The notes: a model not told the origin generated them from the letters alone. Positions 1 through 6,097 are shown, counted from the stretch's first letter. The stretch is DNA of 6,780 nt from Thermoplasmata archaeon (GCA_021836665.1 JAKBHQ010000164.1:1-6780), one strand, 5' to 3'. Made by a program: numbers and translations.

Positions 1-8
1 AACAAACG

Positions 9-1067
9 GTGCCGGGTTGGCCGACCCAGCACATCGCTCAAGTCGTTGGGAGCTTTACTACGATTTGTGCTCTAGATGCTCTAGTATCCCATGGAGTGAC
101 CCAAGAGAACAAGACCCAAGAGAACAAGACAGACGAGATCTACAACTTAACTAAGGGCGCCACGGTGTGCCTAGTTACCGGCAAAGGCGGAGTGGGCAAG
201 ACTACTGTTGCAAGATACATCGCTCAGCTTGCTGCTCAATCCTCCCCAAATGTTCTTTTGGTCAGACTGGACGACTTTACCAATCTCGTTCAATCGGTTG
301 GTGAAGGATCCGGTATGGGTGAAGGTCAATCAGCTGACCGGTCCGAAGAAGAAAAGAAGTTCGCAAGTCAGCCGGTGGCGGACGCATTTAAGACGATGAA
401 ACTTGAGCCCCATGAGGTTCTAGTCGACTATCTTGCCGATCATTCCTTGGGACAGGTAGCGTCGAGGCTCATTTCGACTGGGATAATCGGTGTCGTTGCG
501 ACGGCCATCCCGGGGATAAAGGACCTATTGTTGCTGGGGAAGCTCAAGCAGCTCGAGCAGACGGGCGATTACGACTTGATTGTGGTCGATTTACCAGCCT
601 CTGGACACGCGTTGAGCTTTCTCACCTCACCTGCTGGATTAGCCGAAGTTGCCAGGGTAGGACCATTGAAGGCGCAGGCCGACGATGTACTTGAGATGCT
701 CAAAGATCCAACGAGGGTCAGTTGCGTACTGGTGACCATAGCCGAGGAGACGCCGGTGCAGGAAGCGATTGAGCTGAATGAGGCGATTTCCGATAAGACC
801 ACACTCTATGTGGCTTCCTTAGTGGTGAATAAGGTCCTTGCCCCGATAGTCGTCGGCGACGCCGAGCTTCAAGCCTCGCCCGCTGATGCCCGCGCAGCTT
901 GGGCCTACCGTCAGTCGAAGTTCCAGTCACAAATGTACCAAATAGAACGACTCATGGGGGAGTTCGATCAGACCATTTTTAGCATAACTGCACTTCAAGA
1001 AGACCGACTCAAAGTGCCCATCGCCGATCAGTGGACGAATTGGTCGATGACTACCCTGAGAAAATAG
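9..1067 (+). CDS. ArsA/Get3-like P-loop ATPase, first of a pair (Rv3679-like)
   Basis: This is a cytoplasmic ATPase of the ArsA/Get3 branch of the SIMIBI NTPases. The deviant Walker A motif GKGGVGKTT lies at residues 58-66 with signature lysine K59 and P-loop lysine K64. A switch-like DLIVVDLPASGH follows at 189-200, and a VVNK nucleotide-binding segment at 272-275. The stretch from about 159 to 256 (IPGIKDLLLLGKLK, VGPLKAQADDVLEML, TPVQEAIEL) closely resembles my memory of M. tuberculosis Rv3679, which pairs with Rv3680 and has been described as a Get3-like (Bag) protein; its client is unclear. The usual TxDPA segment is replaced by VRLDDF (85-90), so the active site is atypical. A low-complexity Gly/Glu/Ser linker spans about 98-121. 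The frame is open to the left edge and no ribosome binding site is visible for the GTG at 9, so the true start may lie upstream; a GTG at 96 is an alternative. It is followed 12 bp later by its likely partner. Arsenite transport is unlikely because no ArsB/ArsD/ArsR is present. Confidence 0.85.
   Translation: MPGWPTQHIAQVVGSFTTICALDALVSHGVTQENKTQENKTDEIYNLTKGATVCLVTGKGGVGKTTVARYIAQLAAQSSPNVLLVRLDDFTNLVQSVGEGSGMGEGQSADRSEEEKKFASQPVADAFKTMKLEPHEVLVDYLADHSLGQVASRLISTGIIGVVATAIPGIKDLLLLGKLKQLEQTGDYDLIVVDLPASGHALSFLTSPAGLAEVARVGPLKAQADDVLEMLKDPTRVSCVLVTIAEETPVQEAIELNEAISDKTTLYVASLVVNKVLAPIVVGDAELQASPADARAAWAYRQSKFQSQMYQIERLMGEFDQTIFSITALQEDRLKVPIADQWTNWSMTTLRK
99..128 (+). repeat. Perfect 15-bp tandem duplication inside the ATPase gene
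   Basis: The unit ACCCAAGAGAACAAG occurs twice in direct succession (99-113 and 114-128), giving TQENK-TQENK followed by TDE. It lies in the poorly conserved N-terminal extension before the P-loop and keeps the frame. It looks like a slippage duplication in a flexible linker. Confidence 0.9.
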
Positions 1068-1070
1068 GAC

Positions 1071-1074
1071 GGAG
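1071..1074 (+). promoter_or_regulatory. Ribosome binding site that selects a TTG start
   Basis: GGAG lies 5 nt before the TTG at 1080. The nearest ATG in frame, at 1092, would be 17 nt away, which is too far. This favours the TTG start for the second ATPase and places the site in the 12-bp gap after the first gene's stop, consistent with an operon. Confidence 0.65.
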
Positions 1075-1079
1075 ACGAA

Positions 1080-2144
1080 TTGCAGAATTCGATGGCAGAA
1101 CTCTTGTCCAACAGGAGGGTAATCGTATGCTTAGGTCCTGGCGGAGTCGGGAAAACTACCTGTTCAGCTGCTATAGCTTACGCCGAGGCCGCCACGGGCA
1201 AGAAGGTGTGCGTAGTGACAATAGACCCTGCTCGCAGGCTTGCGTCGGCACTTGGCTTAAGTCAACTTGGCAATGACGCTTCACTCGTTACCAAGGTGGG
1301 CTCTGGCGAGCTATATGCGACGATGCTGGATGCTCATGCGACCTTCGACGACATGGTGCGGCGTTATGGAAAGTCGCAGGAGCAGATCGAGCAGATACTG
1401 GCCAACAAGCTGTATCAAAATCTAACCACCTCCCTGTCTGGGACACAGGAATTTATGGCGATGGAGAGGCTTTTTGAACTCTACGAGGATGCCAGGTTTG
1501 ACGTTATTGTCGTCGATACGCCTCCGAGCGTCAGCGCTTTGGATTTCCTCGATGCCCCCAAGCGGCTATCGAGTTTCCTGGATAACAGGATCTTTAAACT
1601 ATTGATAAAGCCGCCACCTGCCTATTTGAGGCCACTAAGCCTAGCTACTCGGACCCTATTGAAGACGATATCCAAGGTCGTTGGAGCGGAAGTAGTGGAA
1701 GATGCCGTCCGCTTTTTTGAGGTATTTTCCGGTATAGAGGATGGCTTTAAAGAGAGGGCGGACTCGGTTGAGGGGGTGCTTTCTTCCTCTGAGACAGCCC
1801 TGGTGCTCATCTCGTCCCCGAGCCAAGGGGCAATCCTAGAATTAGATCAGCTCGCCCAGAGGTTGAAGAAGTCCAAACGCGAATTCCACGCGCTAATTGT
1901 CAATCGTGTCACTCCCGATTTTGCCGGCCCTTTAGAGCTTCAAGATGGCGCAAAGAATCTCGTGGCCGACAACTGGGTCTACTTGGCGCGAGAGAGGGCT
2001 TCGGAGCTAAAAGTGGGGAGTGAGCTAAAGGAGTTGCTGGGGGATGCCAAAACACTATTTGTCGATGAGATAGCGGGTGAGATTTCGGATTTGGCCGGCG
2101 TCGAGGCGATTGCTAAGGATATTTCACTTGGAGAAGTGAGCTAA
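1080..2144 (+). CDS. ArsA/Get3-like P-loop ATPase, second of a pair (Rv3680-like)
   Basis: This is a 354-residue cytoplasmic ArsA/Get3-family ATPase, likely the partner of the upstream ATPase. The motifs run in the expected order: P-loop GPGGVGKTT at 19-27 (K25 and T26 for phosphate and Mg2+), TIDPARRLA at 47-55, SGTQEFMAMERL at 120-131, DVIVVDTPPS at 141-150 followed by ALDFLDAPKRL (153-163), and a base-binding-type NRV at 275-277. These blocks closely match my memory of M. tuberculosis Rv3680. The signature lysine that usually follows the first glycine of the P-loop is proline here (G19-P20); Rv3680 also lacks that lysine as I recall it. This would weaken trans-activation in a homodimer and fits a heterodimer with the first protein, which keeps its lysine. 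No CxxC zinc site like that of eukaryotic Get3 is visible. The TTG start is chosen from the GGAG 5 nt upstream; ATG at 1092 is the alternative. The family is secure; the cellular role (client handling or tail-anchored targeting versus another role) is not. Confidence 0.88.
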   Translation: MQNSMAELLSNRRVIVCLGPGGVGKTTCSAAIAYAEAATGKKVCVVTIDPARRLASALGLSQLGNDASLVTKVGSGELYATMLDAHATFDDMVRRYGKSQEQIEQILANKLYQNLTTSLSGTQEFMAMERLFELYEDARFDVIVVDTPPSVSALDFLDAPKRLSSFLDNRIFKLLIKPPPAYLRPLSLATRTLLKTISKVVGAEVVEDAVRFFEVFSGIEDGFKERADSVEGVLSSSETALVLISSPSQGAILELDQLAQRLKKSKREFHALIVNRVTPDFAGPLELQDGAKNLVADNWVYLARERASELKVGSELKELLGDAKTLFVDEIAGEISDLAGVEAIAKDISLGEVS

Positions 2145-2195
2145 CTTTGCTACCGGATTCGCATAACTCTCGCCGAGCTACTACCCTTTTAGGCG

Positions 2196-2615
2196 ATGTA
2201 TAAGATTCTTTTAGTTGCAGATACGCCCTCGGTCACCGACGAACTCGAATCGGCACTTGGCACGATTAACTACGAGTTCATTAAGGTTGACGACGGCAGG
2301 AATACAAGGAATGCAGTAAAAACACACCTTCCAGACCTGGTCATTGTGGATATGCAGGTGGGGAGTATGGGCGGGATGGCGATCTGCCTCGATCTTCGCC
2401 TCGAGGAGTCCGGTGGACGCTTACCCTCATCGAAGGTCTTGATGATAGTGGATCGAAGGGCCGACATCTTCTTGGCGCGTCGCTCGAGCGCCAACGGCTA
2501 CCTTATTAAGCCTTTGGATTCGATCAGAATCAGAAAAGCCGTGGTAGAGATACTATCAAATCAAAATTTCGAGGATCCTTCGTTTGCTCCGACCGAGACC
2601 ACGCCGGCCGTTTAG
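2196..2615 (+). CDS. Single-domain response-regulator receiver protein, degenerate
   Basis: This 139-residue protein is a stand-alone CheY-like receiver domain (about 2-121) with a polar tail (122-139) and no DNA-binding output domain. The beta1 strand KILLVADTPS (3-12) keeps one acidic residue (D9), where the family usually has two. The phosphoacceptor is probably D52 in DLVIVDMQVGSMGG (47-60), and the conserved K105-P106 pair is in GYLIKP. The position that is normally Thr/Ser after beta4 appears to be V85 (VLMIVD, 81-86), so the classical phospho-switch is likely impaired. The ribosome binding site is weak: only AGG, 3 nt before the ATG. The start is nonetheless fixed because beta1 begins at residue 3. 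It follows the second ATPase by 51 bp with no visible terminator, so cotranscription is likely. No histidine kinase is in the window. It could act as a phosphate-independent partner module; that is inference. Confidence 0.8.
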   Translation: MYKILLVADTPSVTDELESALGTINYEFIKVDDGRNTRNAVKTHLPDLVIVDMQVGSMGGMAICLDLRLEESGGRLPSSKVLMIVDRRADIFLARRSSANGYLIKPLDSIRIRKAVVEILSNQNFEDPSFAPTETTPAV

Positions 2616-2695
2616 GTAGATCAACATCGGTCACTAGCTAAGTCGGTTTTTAGGCGACGCAGGTGTCGAATAAAAAAGTGCGCCGAAGGACTTTT

Positions 2696-2710
2696 CCCTC
2701 CTCCGGAGGG
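2696..2710 (+). terminator. Possible hairpin closing the ATPase-receiver operon
   Basis: CCCTCC, a TCC loop and GGAGGG form a 6-bp GC-rich hairpin 81 bp after the receiver stop and 15 bp before the tRNA. It is followed by TAGGCTGGTTTT rather than an immediate T run, so terminator function is uncertain. It could instead be part of the tRNA precursor leader. Confidence 0.35.
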
Positions 2711-2725
2711 TAGGCTGGTTTTCCA

Positions 2726-2802
2726 CGGGAAGTAGCGCAGCTTGGCAGCGCGCAGCGTTCGGGACGCTGAGGCCGCGGGTTCAAATCCCGCCTTCCCGAC
2801 CA
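2726..2802 (+). tRNA. tRNA-Pro (anticodon CGG), CCA encoded
   Basis: A full cloverleaf folds by eye. The acceptor stem is CGGGAAG (2726-2732) with CTTCCCG (2792-2798). The D stem is GCGC/GCGC. The anticodon stem CAGCG/CGCTG encloses the loop TTCGGGA, giving anticodon CGG. The T stem GCGGG/CCCGC encloses TTCAAAT (2780-2786). The discriminator base is A2799 and the CCA (2800-2802) is encoded. It decodes CCG proline codons. The 77-nt length is normal and no intron is present. No clear promoter was found. Its 3' end is a typical integration target, and an 11-bp copy of it occurs at 4801-4811. Confidence 0.97.
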
Positions 2803-2810
2803 CAGTATTT

Positions 2811-2836
2811 CTGGCCAACAGGTACTGGCCAACAGG
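2811..2836 (+). repeat. 12-bp direct repeat just downstream of tRNA-Pro
   Basis: CTGGCCAACAGG occurs at 2811-2822 and again at 2825-2836 (period 14). The two TGGCCA cores are self-complementary and could form a 6-bp stem with an 8-nt loop. There is no T run after it. The role is unknown. Confidence 0.8.
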
Positions 2837-2850
2837 GATTTGCATCTACC

Positions 2851-2901
2851 CCGGTTCGGTTGTGCCGTTTGCGAGGTGGCCTGTTCCACTATTCGAACCG
2901 G
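2851..2901. repeat. Nested inverted repeat between tRNA-Pro and the exporter gene
   Basis: CCGGTTCG (2851-2858) is the exact reverse complement of CGAACCGG (2894-2901). Between them GTGG and CCAC form a small inner stem with the loop CCTGTT. The element sits between the convergent tRNA and exporter genes, so it may help end transcription on either strand, although on the plus strand it is followed only by ATGATTTTAATTT. The inner GGTTCG resembles a tRNA T-arm, but the rest does not fold as a tRNA. Confidence 0.45.
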
Positions 2902-2913
2902 ATGATTTTAATT

Positions 2914-4515
2914 TCAACTGGACTCGTTTGTTTTACCTAGCGTGCCTTCGTTGACTGAAAATTCGCCCGAAGTTATCGTTTCGGAGTCTAAGGCTTGCAC
3001 TGCGATCGAACGCCTTGGCATTAACGCCGCTACCACGAGGACCACCACGATGCCAGAGGCAATTCCGATCCACCCCGCATTCGCGTAACCATTCATAAAT
3101 GCACCGCGAACCTTGAGATTCAAAATGAAGGCCAGCGATCCACCGATTCGGTGGGCGAACGCAAGACCAGCCTCAAAGGAACCTACGACCAGGTGCCCAA
3201 GGGCCGGCGGCAAGAGATGTGAAGTTGGTCTTAGTTTTGAAGCGTATTCTGAGTTGAATACGCTCCCATAAAGCGCTACTCCGATTGCCCCGCCGATTTC
3301 CATAAGGGCCACATTGACAGCGGCTCCCGCTCCGAGGTGCTTTTCCGGAAGAACTCCCATGACTTCATCTGTGCCAACGGTCAGTATGAGCCCCATAGCG
3401 AGGCCTCCGATAAGCAGAATGCCCACCACGGAGGTGTAGTTGCTACTGGCTCCGAATCCAACTTCTTTGATATTTGCCGCAACGAGAAGCAGCATTCCTA
3501 TCGCGAACAGTACTTTTGGCCCGATTTTGTCTCCAACGGCCTTGGCAATTCCAGAGCCAGCGACTACTGCCGCTGCGGCGGGAAGAAAGTGGATGCCCGC
3601 TTGCAGAGGGGTCATACCAAGATCCCCCTGGAGAAATTGGGTCATCAGGAACAGAAATCCAAATATACACAGGTAGGTGGCCGCCATAGCGAGCGATGAC
3701 ATTGAAAATCGCCTGCTGGACAGGATGGAAAGGTCGACGATAGGATTTTCGAATTTTCCAGCGTGAAGTACGAAGAGCCCCATGGCGGCCAGAGAGAGCA
3801 CGAAAAGAGCCAATACCTTGTAGTCCAGCCAACCCCAATCCGGTCCTTCGATAATCCCAGTTACCAAGGAGACGAGGATAACTACTGTAAGAAGTGAGCC
3901 CCTCCAGTCGAACCTTTCTGCCTTTTTATGTGGACTTTTCGGCAACCAGAACCACGAGATGACCAATGCCGCAACCGCCACAACGGCGCTAGCGAGGAAG
4001 ATGGAGCCCCACCAAAAGTACCTCAAGAGCACGCCACCCGCCAGTGGTCCCAGTGCAACGCCGATTCCAGCGCTTGCAGTCCAGCCAGCGATCGCACCTT
4101 CCCTCGACTTGGGGGTGTGGAAGACATCTACGAGCATTGACAAAGACGCTGGAACTGAAATTGCGGCACCTACGCCCATTAGTACCCTGCCGAGGATCAC
4201 GACTGTGCTACTGCTCGCCAAGAGCGCTACGACCGAGCCCAAAATGAAGCTAGTCAAACCACTCTGGAGAACGATTCTACGTCCATGGCGGTCAGCCAGA
4301 TATCCGCCTACGACAATCAGACCCGCGAACGCTGTAGTGTAAGAGTCGGTAATCCACTGCAAAGAGGTAGTGGACGCGCCAAGGGAGCGTTGCAGTGTAG
4401 GCAAGGCCACGTTAACTATCGTGTTATCCAGTGAAACAAGGAAAAAAGTCAAACAAAGGACTATTAGCGCCCTTGATGTTCTGGAGCTAGTTTTAACGTT
4501 TAAATCCTGACTCAA
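2914..4515 (-). CDS. DHA2-family MFS multidrug-type exporter (EmrB/QacA-like)
   Basis: This is a proton-driven inner-membrane exporter of the major facilitator superfamily, 533 residues from the chosen start, matching the length of the 14-helix DHA2 group. Numbered from that start, the family motifs are: LDNTIVNVALP (29-39, TM1, with the D30 typical of DHA2 proteins), GGYLADRHGRR (70-80, motif A in the loop after TM2), GRVLMGVGAA (109-118, motif B with R110), and GVALGPLAGG (152-161, the antiporter motif C). Further hydrophobic helices continue to about residue 500, followed by a polar cytoplasmic tail ending in TNESS. The frame is open to a TTG at 4563, but TTG 4515 has GGGGGA 7 nt upstream, whereas 4563 has no ribosome binding site, so 4515 is preferred. 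A strong promoter lies at 4583-4611. The substrate cannot be read from sequence. No adjacent TetR or MarR regulator is visible. The gene lies between tRNA-Pro and a repeat of its 3' end and may have been acquired. Confidence 0.93.
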   Translation of the reverse strand: MSQDLNVKTSSRTSRALIVLCLTFFLVSLDNTIVNVALPTLQRSLGASTTSLQWITDSYTTAFAGLIVVGGYLADRHGRRIVLQSGLTSFILGSVVALLASSSTVVILGRVLMGVGAAISVPASLSMLVDVFHTPKSREGAIAGWTASAGIGVALGPLAGGVLLRYFWWGSIFLASAVVAVAALVISWFWLPKSPHKKAERFDWRGSLLTVVILVSLVTGIIEGPDWGWLDYKVLALFVLSLAAMGLFVLHAGKFENPIVDLSILSSRRFSMSSLAMAATYLCIFGFLFLMTQFLQGDLGMTPLQAGIHFLPAAAAVVAGSGIAKAVGDKIGPKVLFAIGMLLLVAANIKEVGFGASSNYTSVVGILLIGGLAMGLILTVGTDEVMGVLPEKHLGAGAAVNVALMEIGGAIGVALYGSVFNSEYASKLRPTSHLLPPALGHLVVGSFEAGLAFAHRIGGSLAFILNLKVRGAFMNGYANAGWIGIASGIVVVLVVAALMPRRSIAVQALDSETITSGEFSVNEGTLGKTNESS

Positions 4516-4522
4516 TCTAGTT

Positions 4523-4528
4523 TCCCCC
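4523..4528 (-). promoter_or_regulatory. Ribosome binding site for the exporter
   Basis: GGGGGA on the minus strand lies 7 nt before the TTG at 4515, an ideal distance. It supports this internal start over the longer reading frame from 4563. Confidence 0.6.
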
Positions 4529-4576
4529 GAGTATTGCTGCACAATTCGGCATAAATTATCCAAATAAAAAGCCGCA

Positions 4577-4631
4577 TCGGCGATTATAAGTCAATGGTGA
4601 GCGTTTTACAATGGGTTTTCATTCGGCGATT
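4577..4631. repeat. Direct repeats flanking the exporter promoter
   Basis: TCGGCGATT occurs at 4577-4585 and again at 4623-4631, 46 bp apart. The first copy overlaps the -10 box and the second lies just upstream of the -35. The arrangement suits a repressor or activator pair, but 9-bp repeats are short. Confidence 0.4.
4583..4611 (-). promoter_or_regulatory. Sigma-70-like promoter of the exporter
   Basis: On the minus strand a perfect -10 TATAAT (4588-4583) lies exactly 17 bp after TTGTAA (4611-4606), which matches four of the six -35 consensus bases. Transcription would start near 4575, giving a leader of about 60 nt before the TTG start. The leader begins with GCCG-ATG-CGGC followed by TTTTTATTT, a very short hairpin that might cause pausing but is too weak to call an attenuator. 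Confidence 0.65.
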
Positions 4632-4711
4632 CCGTGCTAATTAGAAATAAAGGCAGTCGCACATCGCTATCGTATTGCGAGGTATCCTTCGTCGAGATGG
4701 GCGCGTGACGT

Positions 4712-4786
4712 TTGAAGCAGCTTGCTTTGGACACCGACGTTGCCGTGGGTTCAGCCCTAGAAGAAGTCGTAGCCATCTGCTGGTAG
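4712..4786 (+). pseudogene. Possible remnant of a ribbon-helix-helix antitoxin-like gene
   Basis: A 24-codon stretch ending in TAG reads LKQLALDTDVAV followed by GSALEEVVA. This resembles the helix-turn-helix half of CopG/RHH antitoxins (pattern LKxLAxDxxxxxxxLxEEaV). A stop lies two codons upstream in this frame and there is no ribosome binding site. The neighbouring frame (4696-4713) reads DGRVTF, which resembles the beta-strand start of such proteins, so a deletion with frameshift could have broken a small gene. The match is short and may be chance. Confidence 0.2.
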
Positions 4787-4800
4787 CGGGGAGGTTGACG

Positions 4801-4811
4801 TTCCCGACCAC
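4801..4811 (+). repeat. 11-bp copy of the tRNA-Pro 3' end (possible att remnant)
   Basis: TTCCCGACCAC here is identical, in the same orientation, to bases 2793-2803, which cover the last acceptor-stem bases, the discriminator, the CCA and one base beyond. Identity stops at both ends. The two copies bracket about 2 kb containing the exporter gene. The repeat is certain; its reading as an attachment site is inference. Confidence 0.4.
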
Positions 4812-4850
4812 GACATGGTATGGCGGGCCATTGGTGGGGCTAGTGGACTG

Positions 4851-4865
4851 CGCCGTAAAACGGCG
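4851..4865. terminator. Hairpin downstream of the lipoprotein gene
   Basis: CGCCGT, an AAA loop and ACGGCG form a perfect 6-bp stem. On the plus strand it is followed by TTTCAATT. On the minus strand, the direction of the lipoprotein transcript, there is no T run after it. It lies 52 bp beyond the lipoprotein stop and could act as a weak bidirectional terminator or RNA-stabilising 3' structure. Confidence 0.35.
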
Positions 4866-4917
4866 TTTCAATTAAGGCCGCACGATTGGGTTGTTTTTCT
4901 ATCGGGTCGCCCGGCTA

Positions 4918-6090
4918 CTATTGACCGACAAAGTTAACTGTTGTGACCTTGCTTGCCTTCTGCCCACTAGCCATCAGTTCCCCGCAGTCTGCCCCGACAA
5001 GTTGGGGTTGTGTGGAGCGGCTTAGGTTGATGCTATCTGGTGGGTCGACAACCGCAAGTTCGCATATGCCGGGTTGGGAGACCGAAGAGTACTGGCCCGC
5101 CGGAAGGGTGTAGCTGTAAGGATTTCCGCGCTGTGTCTGTTGGTTTATTGAGCCGGTCGCGGTTGCTGGCCGAAGGGTGTAGACAAATTTAAGGCTAAAG
5201 AGGTCGAGCACTGCACCGTTTGCGAGTGGGAAGGTGACTGCGTCACTCGGGGTAATGGGGGCAATTGACAAGGCCGGAGAAATTGACGCCGACTTATAAA
5301 AGGTGTAGCCCTGGTAGAAGTCAAAGACCGACCAGCAGCCAGTCGTGGAGAAGTCACTCTTTGCCAAACCTCCTGTTATTCGGCCGCTAGTACCGTAGGT
5401 TTGGAGTGCTTGAGCGAAAGTGGCTTGGATTTGAGCTAGTGGGAGTACGAGTTTCGTCTTTGGGTTCAAAGGTGCCGAATACCCGTCTTTGAGAGTTGCA
5501 AATTTGGGCGAGGTTGCACCATTCACGAATGGTTCGAGTGCGACCTTCCAGTTCGAATTTGCCGAAGACTTGACGAATTCGAAGAGAGTGGCCGAATCTG
5601 AGTTAGGACAAGCGGCGGCCGGGCTAGCAGAGTTGGCAGGCGAAGTCAACGAAACCATGGCTAGAAAGTGCGCGGGATAGTGGGAGGAGTAAGGGATTGA
5701 ATCCCCTTTTAGCGAGTAGTAAAAGGGAATGTACTTGGCGCCAGTTACGCTCTTTGACCCGGCGAGTTTCTGCATTTTGAAAAAAGCGTCGTCCAAAGCT
5801 AATGCGGTACCAGTTTCGATTTGACCCTGCCCAGGAATCGAAAGGGTCTGATTGTTTAGGTTATTTTTTTCATTTGCCGACTTCAGGATCTGGGGAATCT
5901 CCGACGGAGTCACTATGGGAGTCGACTTGTTGCCCCCTTGAGTTTGTGTTGGCGTTTGTGCACTGGTCGATGACGTCGTACAAGCTGCGAGTACAAGGGC
6001 AAACAGAGAAATGCCAAAATAGCTTGTTGCCTTTTTTGGCGACTCAGGCAGGTCTGCGTTCTTTCCCATTATGAATAAAGACCTGTTCAT
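4918..6090 (-). CDS. Secreted lipoprotein of unknown function (DUF8094-like layout)
   Basis: This 390-residue protein carries a lipoprotein signal peptide: a polar, lysine-containing N-region to about 20, a hydrophobic core (24-36) and the lipobox LAAC with lipidated C37. It should be anchored to the outer face of the cytoplasmic membrane. A Ser/Thr/Gln-rich linker (38-62) separates the anchor from a folded part. The segments ETGTALALDDAFFKMQKL (92-109), a block rich in Tyr/Phe (120-145), LFEFVKSSANSNWKVALEP (169-187) and LAVVDPP (345-351) fit the layout I recall for actinobacterial DUF8094-type proteins, but that is memory, not a search. Besides C37 there are cysteines at 161, 252, 343 and 369, enough for two disulfides. 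The first ATG is chosen because GGAAG lies 7 nt upstream; ATG at residue 8 has no suitable site. The upstream region is unusually structured. No enzymatic motif is visible. Confidence 0.85.
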   Translation of the reverse strand: MNRSLFIMGKNADLPESPKKATSYFGISLFALVLAACTTSSTSAQTPTQTQGGNKSTPIVTPSEIPQILKSANEKNNLNNQTLSIPGQGQIETGTALALDDAFFKMQKLAGSKSVTGAKYIPFYYSLKGDSIPYSSHYPAHFLAMVSLTSPANSASPAAACPNSDSATLFEFVKSSANSNWKVALEPFVNGATSPKFATLKDGYSAPLNPKTKLVLPLAQIQATFAQALQTYGTSGRITGGLAKSDFSTTGCWSVFDFYQGYTFYKSASISPALSIAPITPSDAVTFPLANGAVLDLFSLKFVYTLRPATATGSINQQTQRGNPYSYTLPAGQYSSVSQPGICELAVVDPPDSINLSRSTQPQLVGADCGELMASGQKASKVTTVNFVGQ

Positions 6091-6097
6091 TTGCGAT

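Larger units (their letters stand above)
4640..4917. other. Intergenic region without a convincing gene
   Basis: About 280 bp lie between the exporter promoter and the lipoprotein stop. Overlapping frames of 66 and 76 codons are open here, but their translations are rich in Arg/Pro/Cys and match nothing I recognise. What can be supported is a short ribbon-helix-helix-like fragment (4712-4786), a copy of the tRNA-Pro 3' end (4801-4811) and a hairpin (4851-4865). No known riboswitch or small RNA signature was recognised. Confidence 0.5.

Noticed and set aside
9..2144. Arsenite efflux operon
   Set aside because: ArsA-family similarity alone is not enough: no ArsB, ArsC, ArsD or ArsR is nearby and the motifs fit the actinobacterial Get3-like pair better.
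2621..2889. Two minus-strand ORFs of 74 and 79 codons, one containing RRDLNPRPQ
   Set aside because: They are antisense to tRNA-Pro. This peptide pattern is a well-known false protein produced by reading tRNA complements.
2881..2905. CCGGTTCGAAT on the minus strand as a tRNA T-arm fragment
   Set aside because: The bases that follow cannot complete the T stem or an acceptor stem, so no tRNA remnant is supported.
3337..4342. Several plus-strand ORFs and one minus-strand ORF (131 codons) overlapping the exporter
   Set aside because: They are shadows of the exporter frame; their translations lack protein-like patterns and the exporter is secure.
4516..4563. Longer exporter N-terminus from TTG 4563
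   Set aside because: No ribosome binding site precedes it, while TTG 4515 has GGGGGA at 7 nt. The extra 16 residues are not part of the family core.
4641..4875. 66- and 76-codon ORFs on opposite strands in the intergenic region
   Set aside because: Composition is rich in Arg, Pro and Cys, ribosome binding sites are absent, and they overlap each other. No family was recognised.
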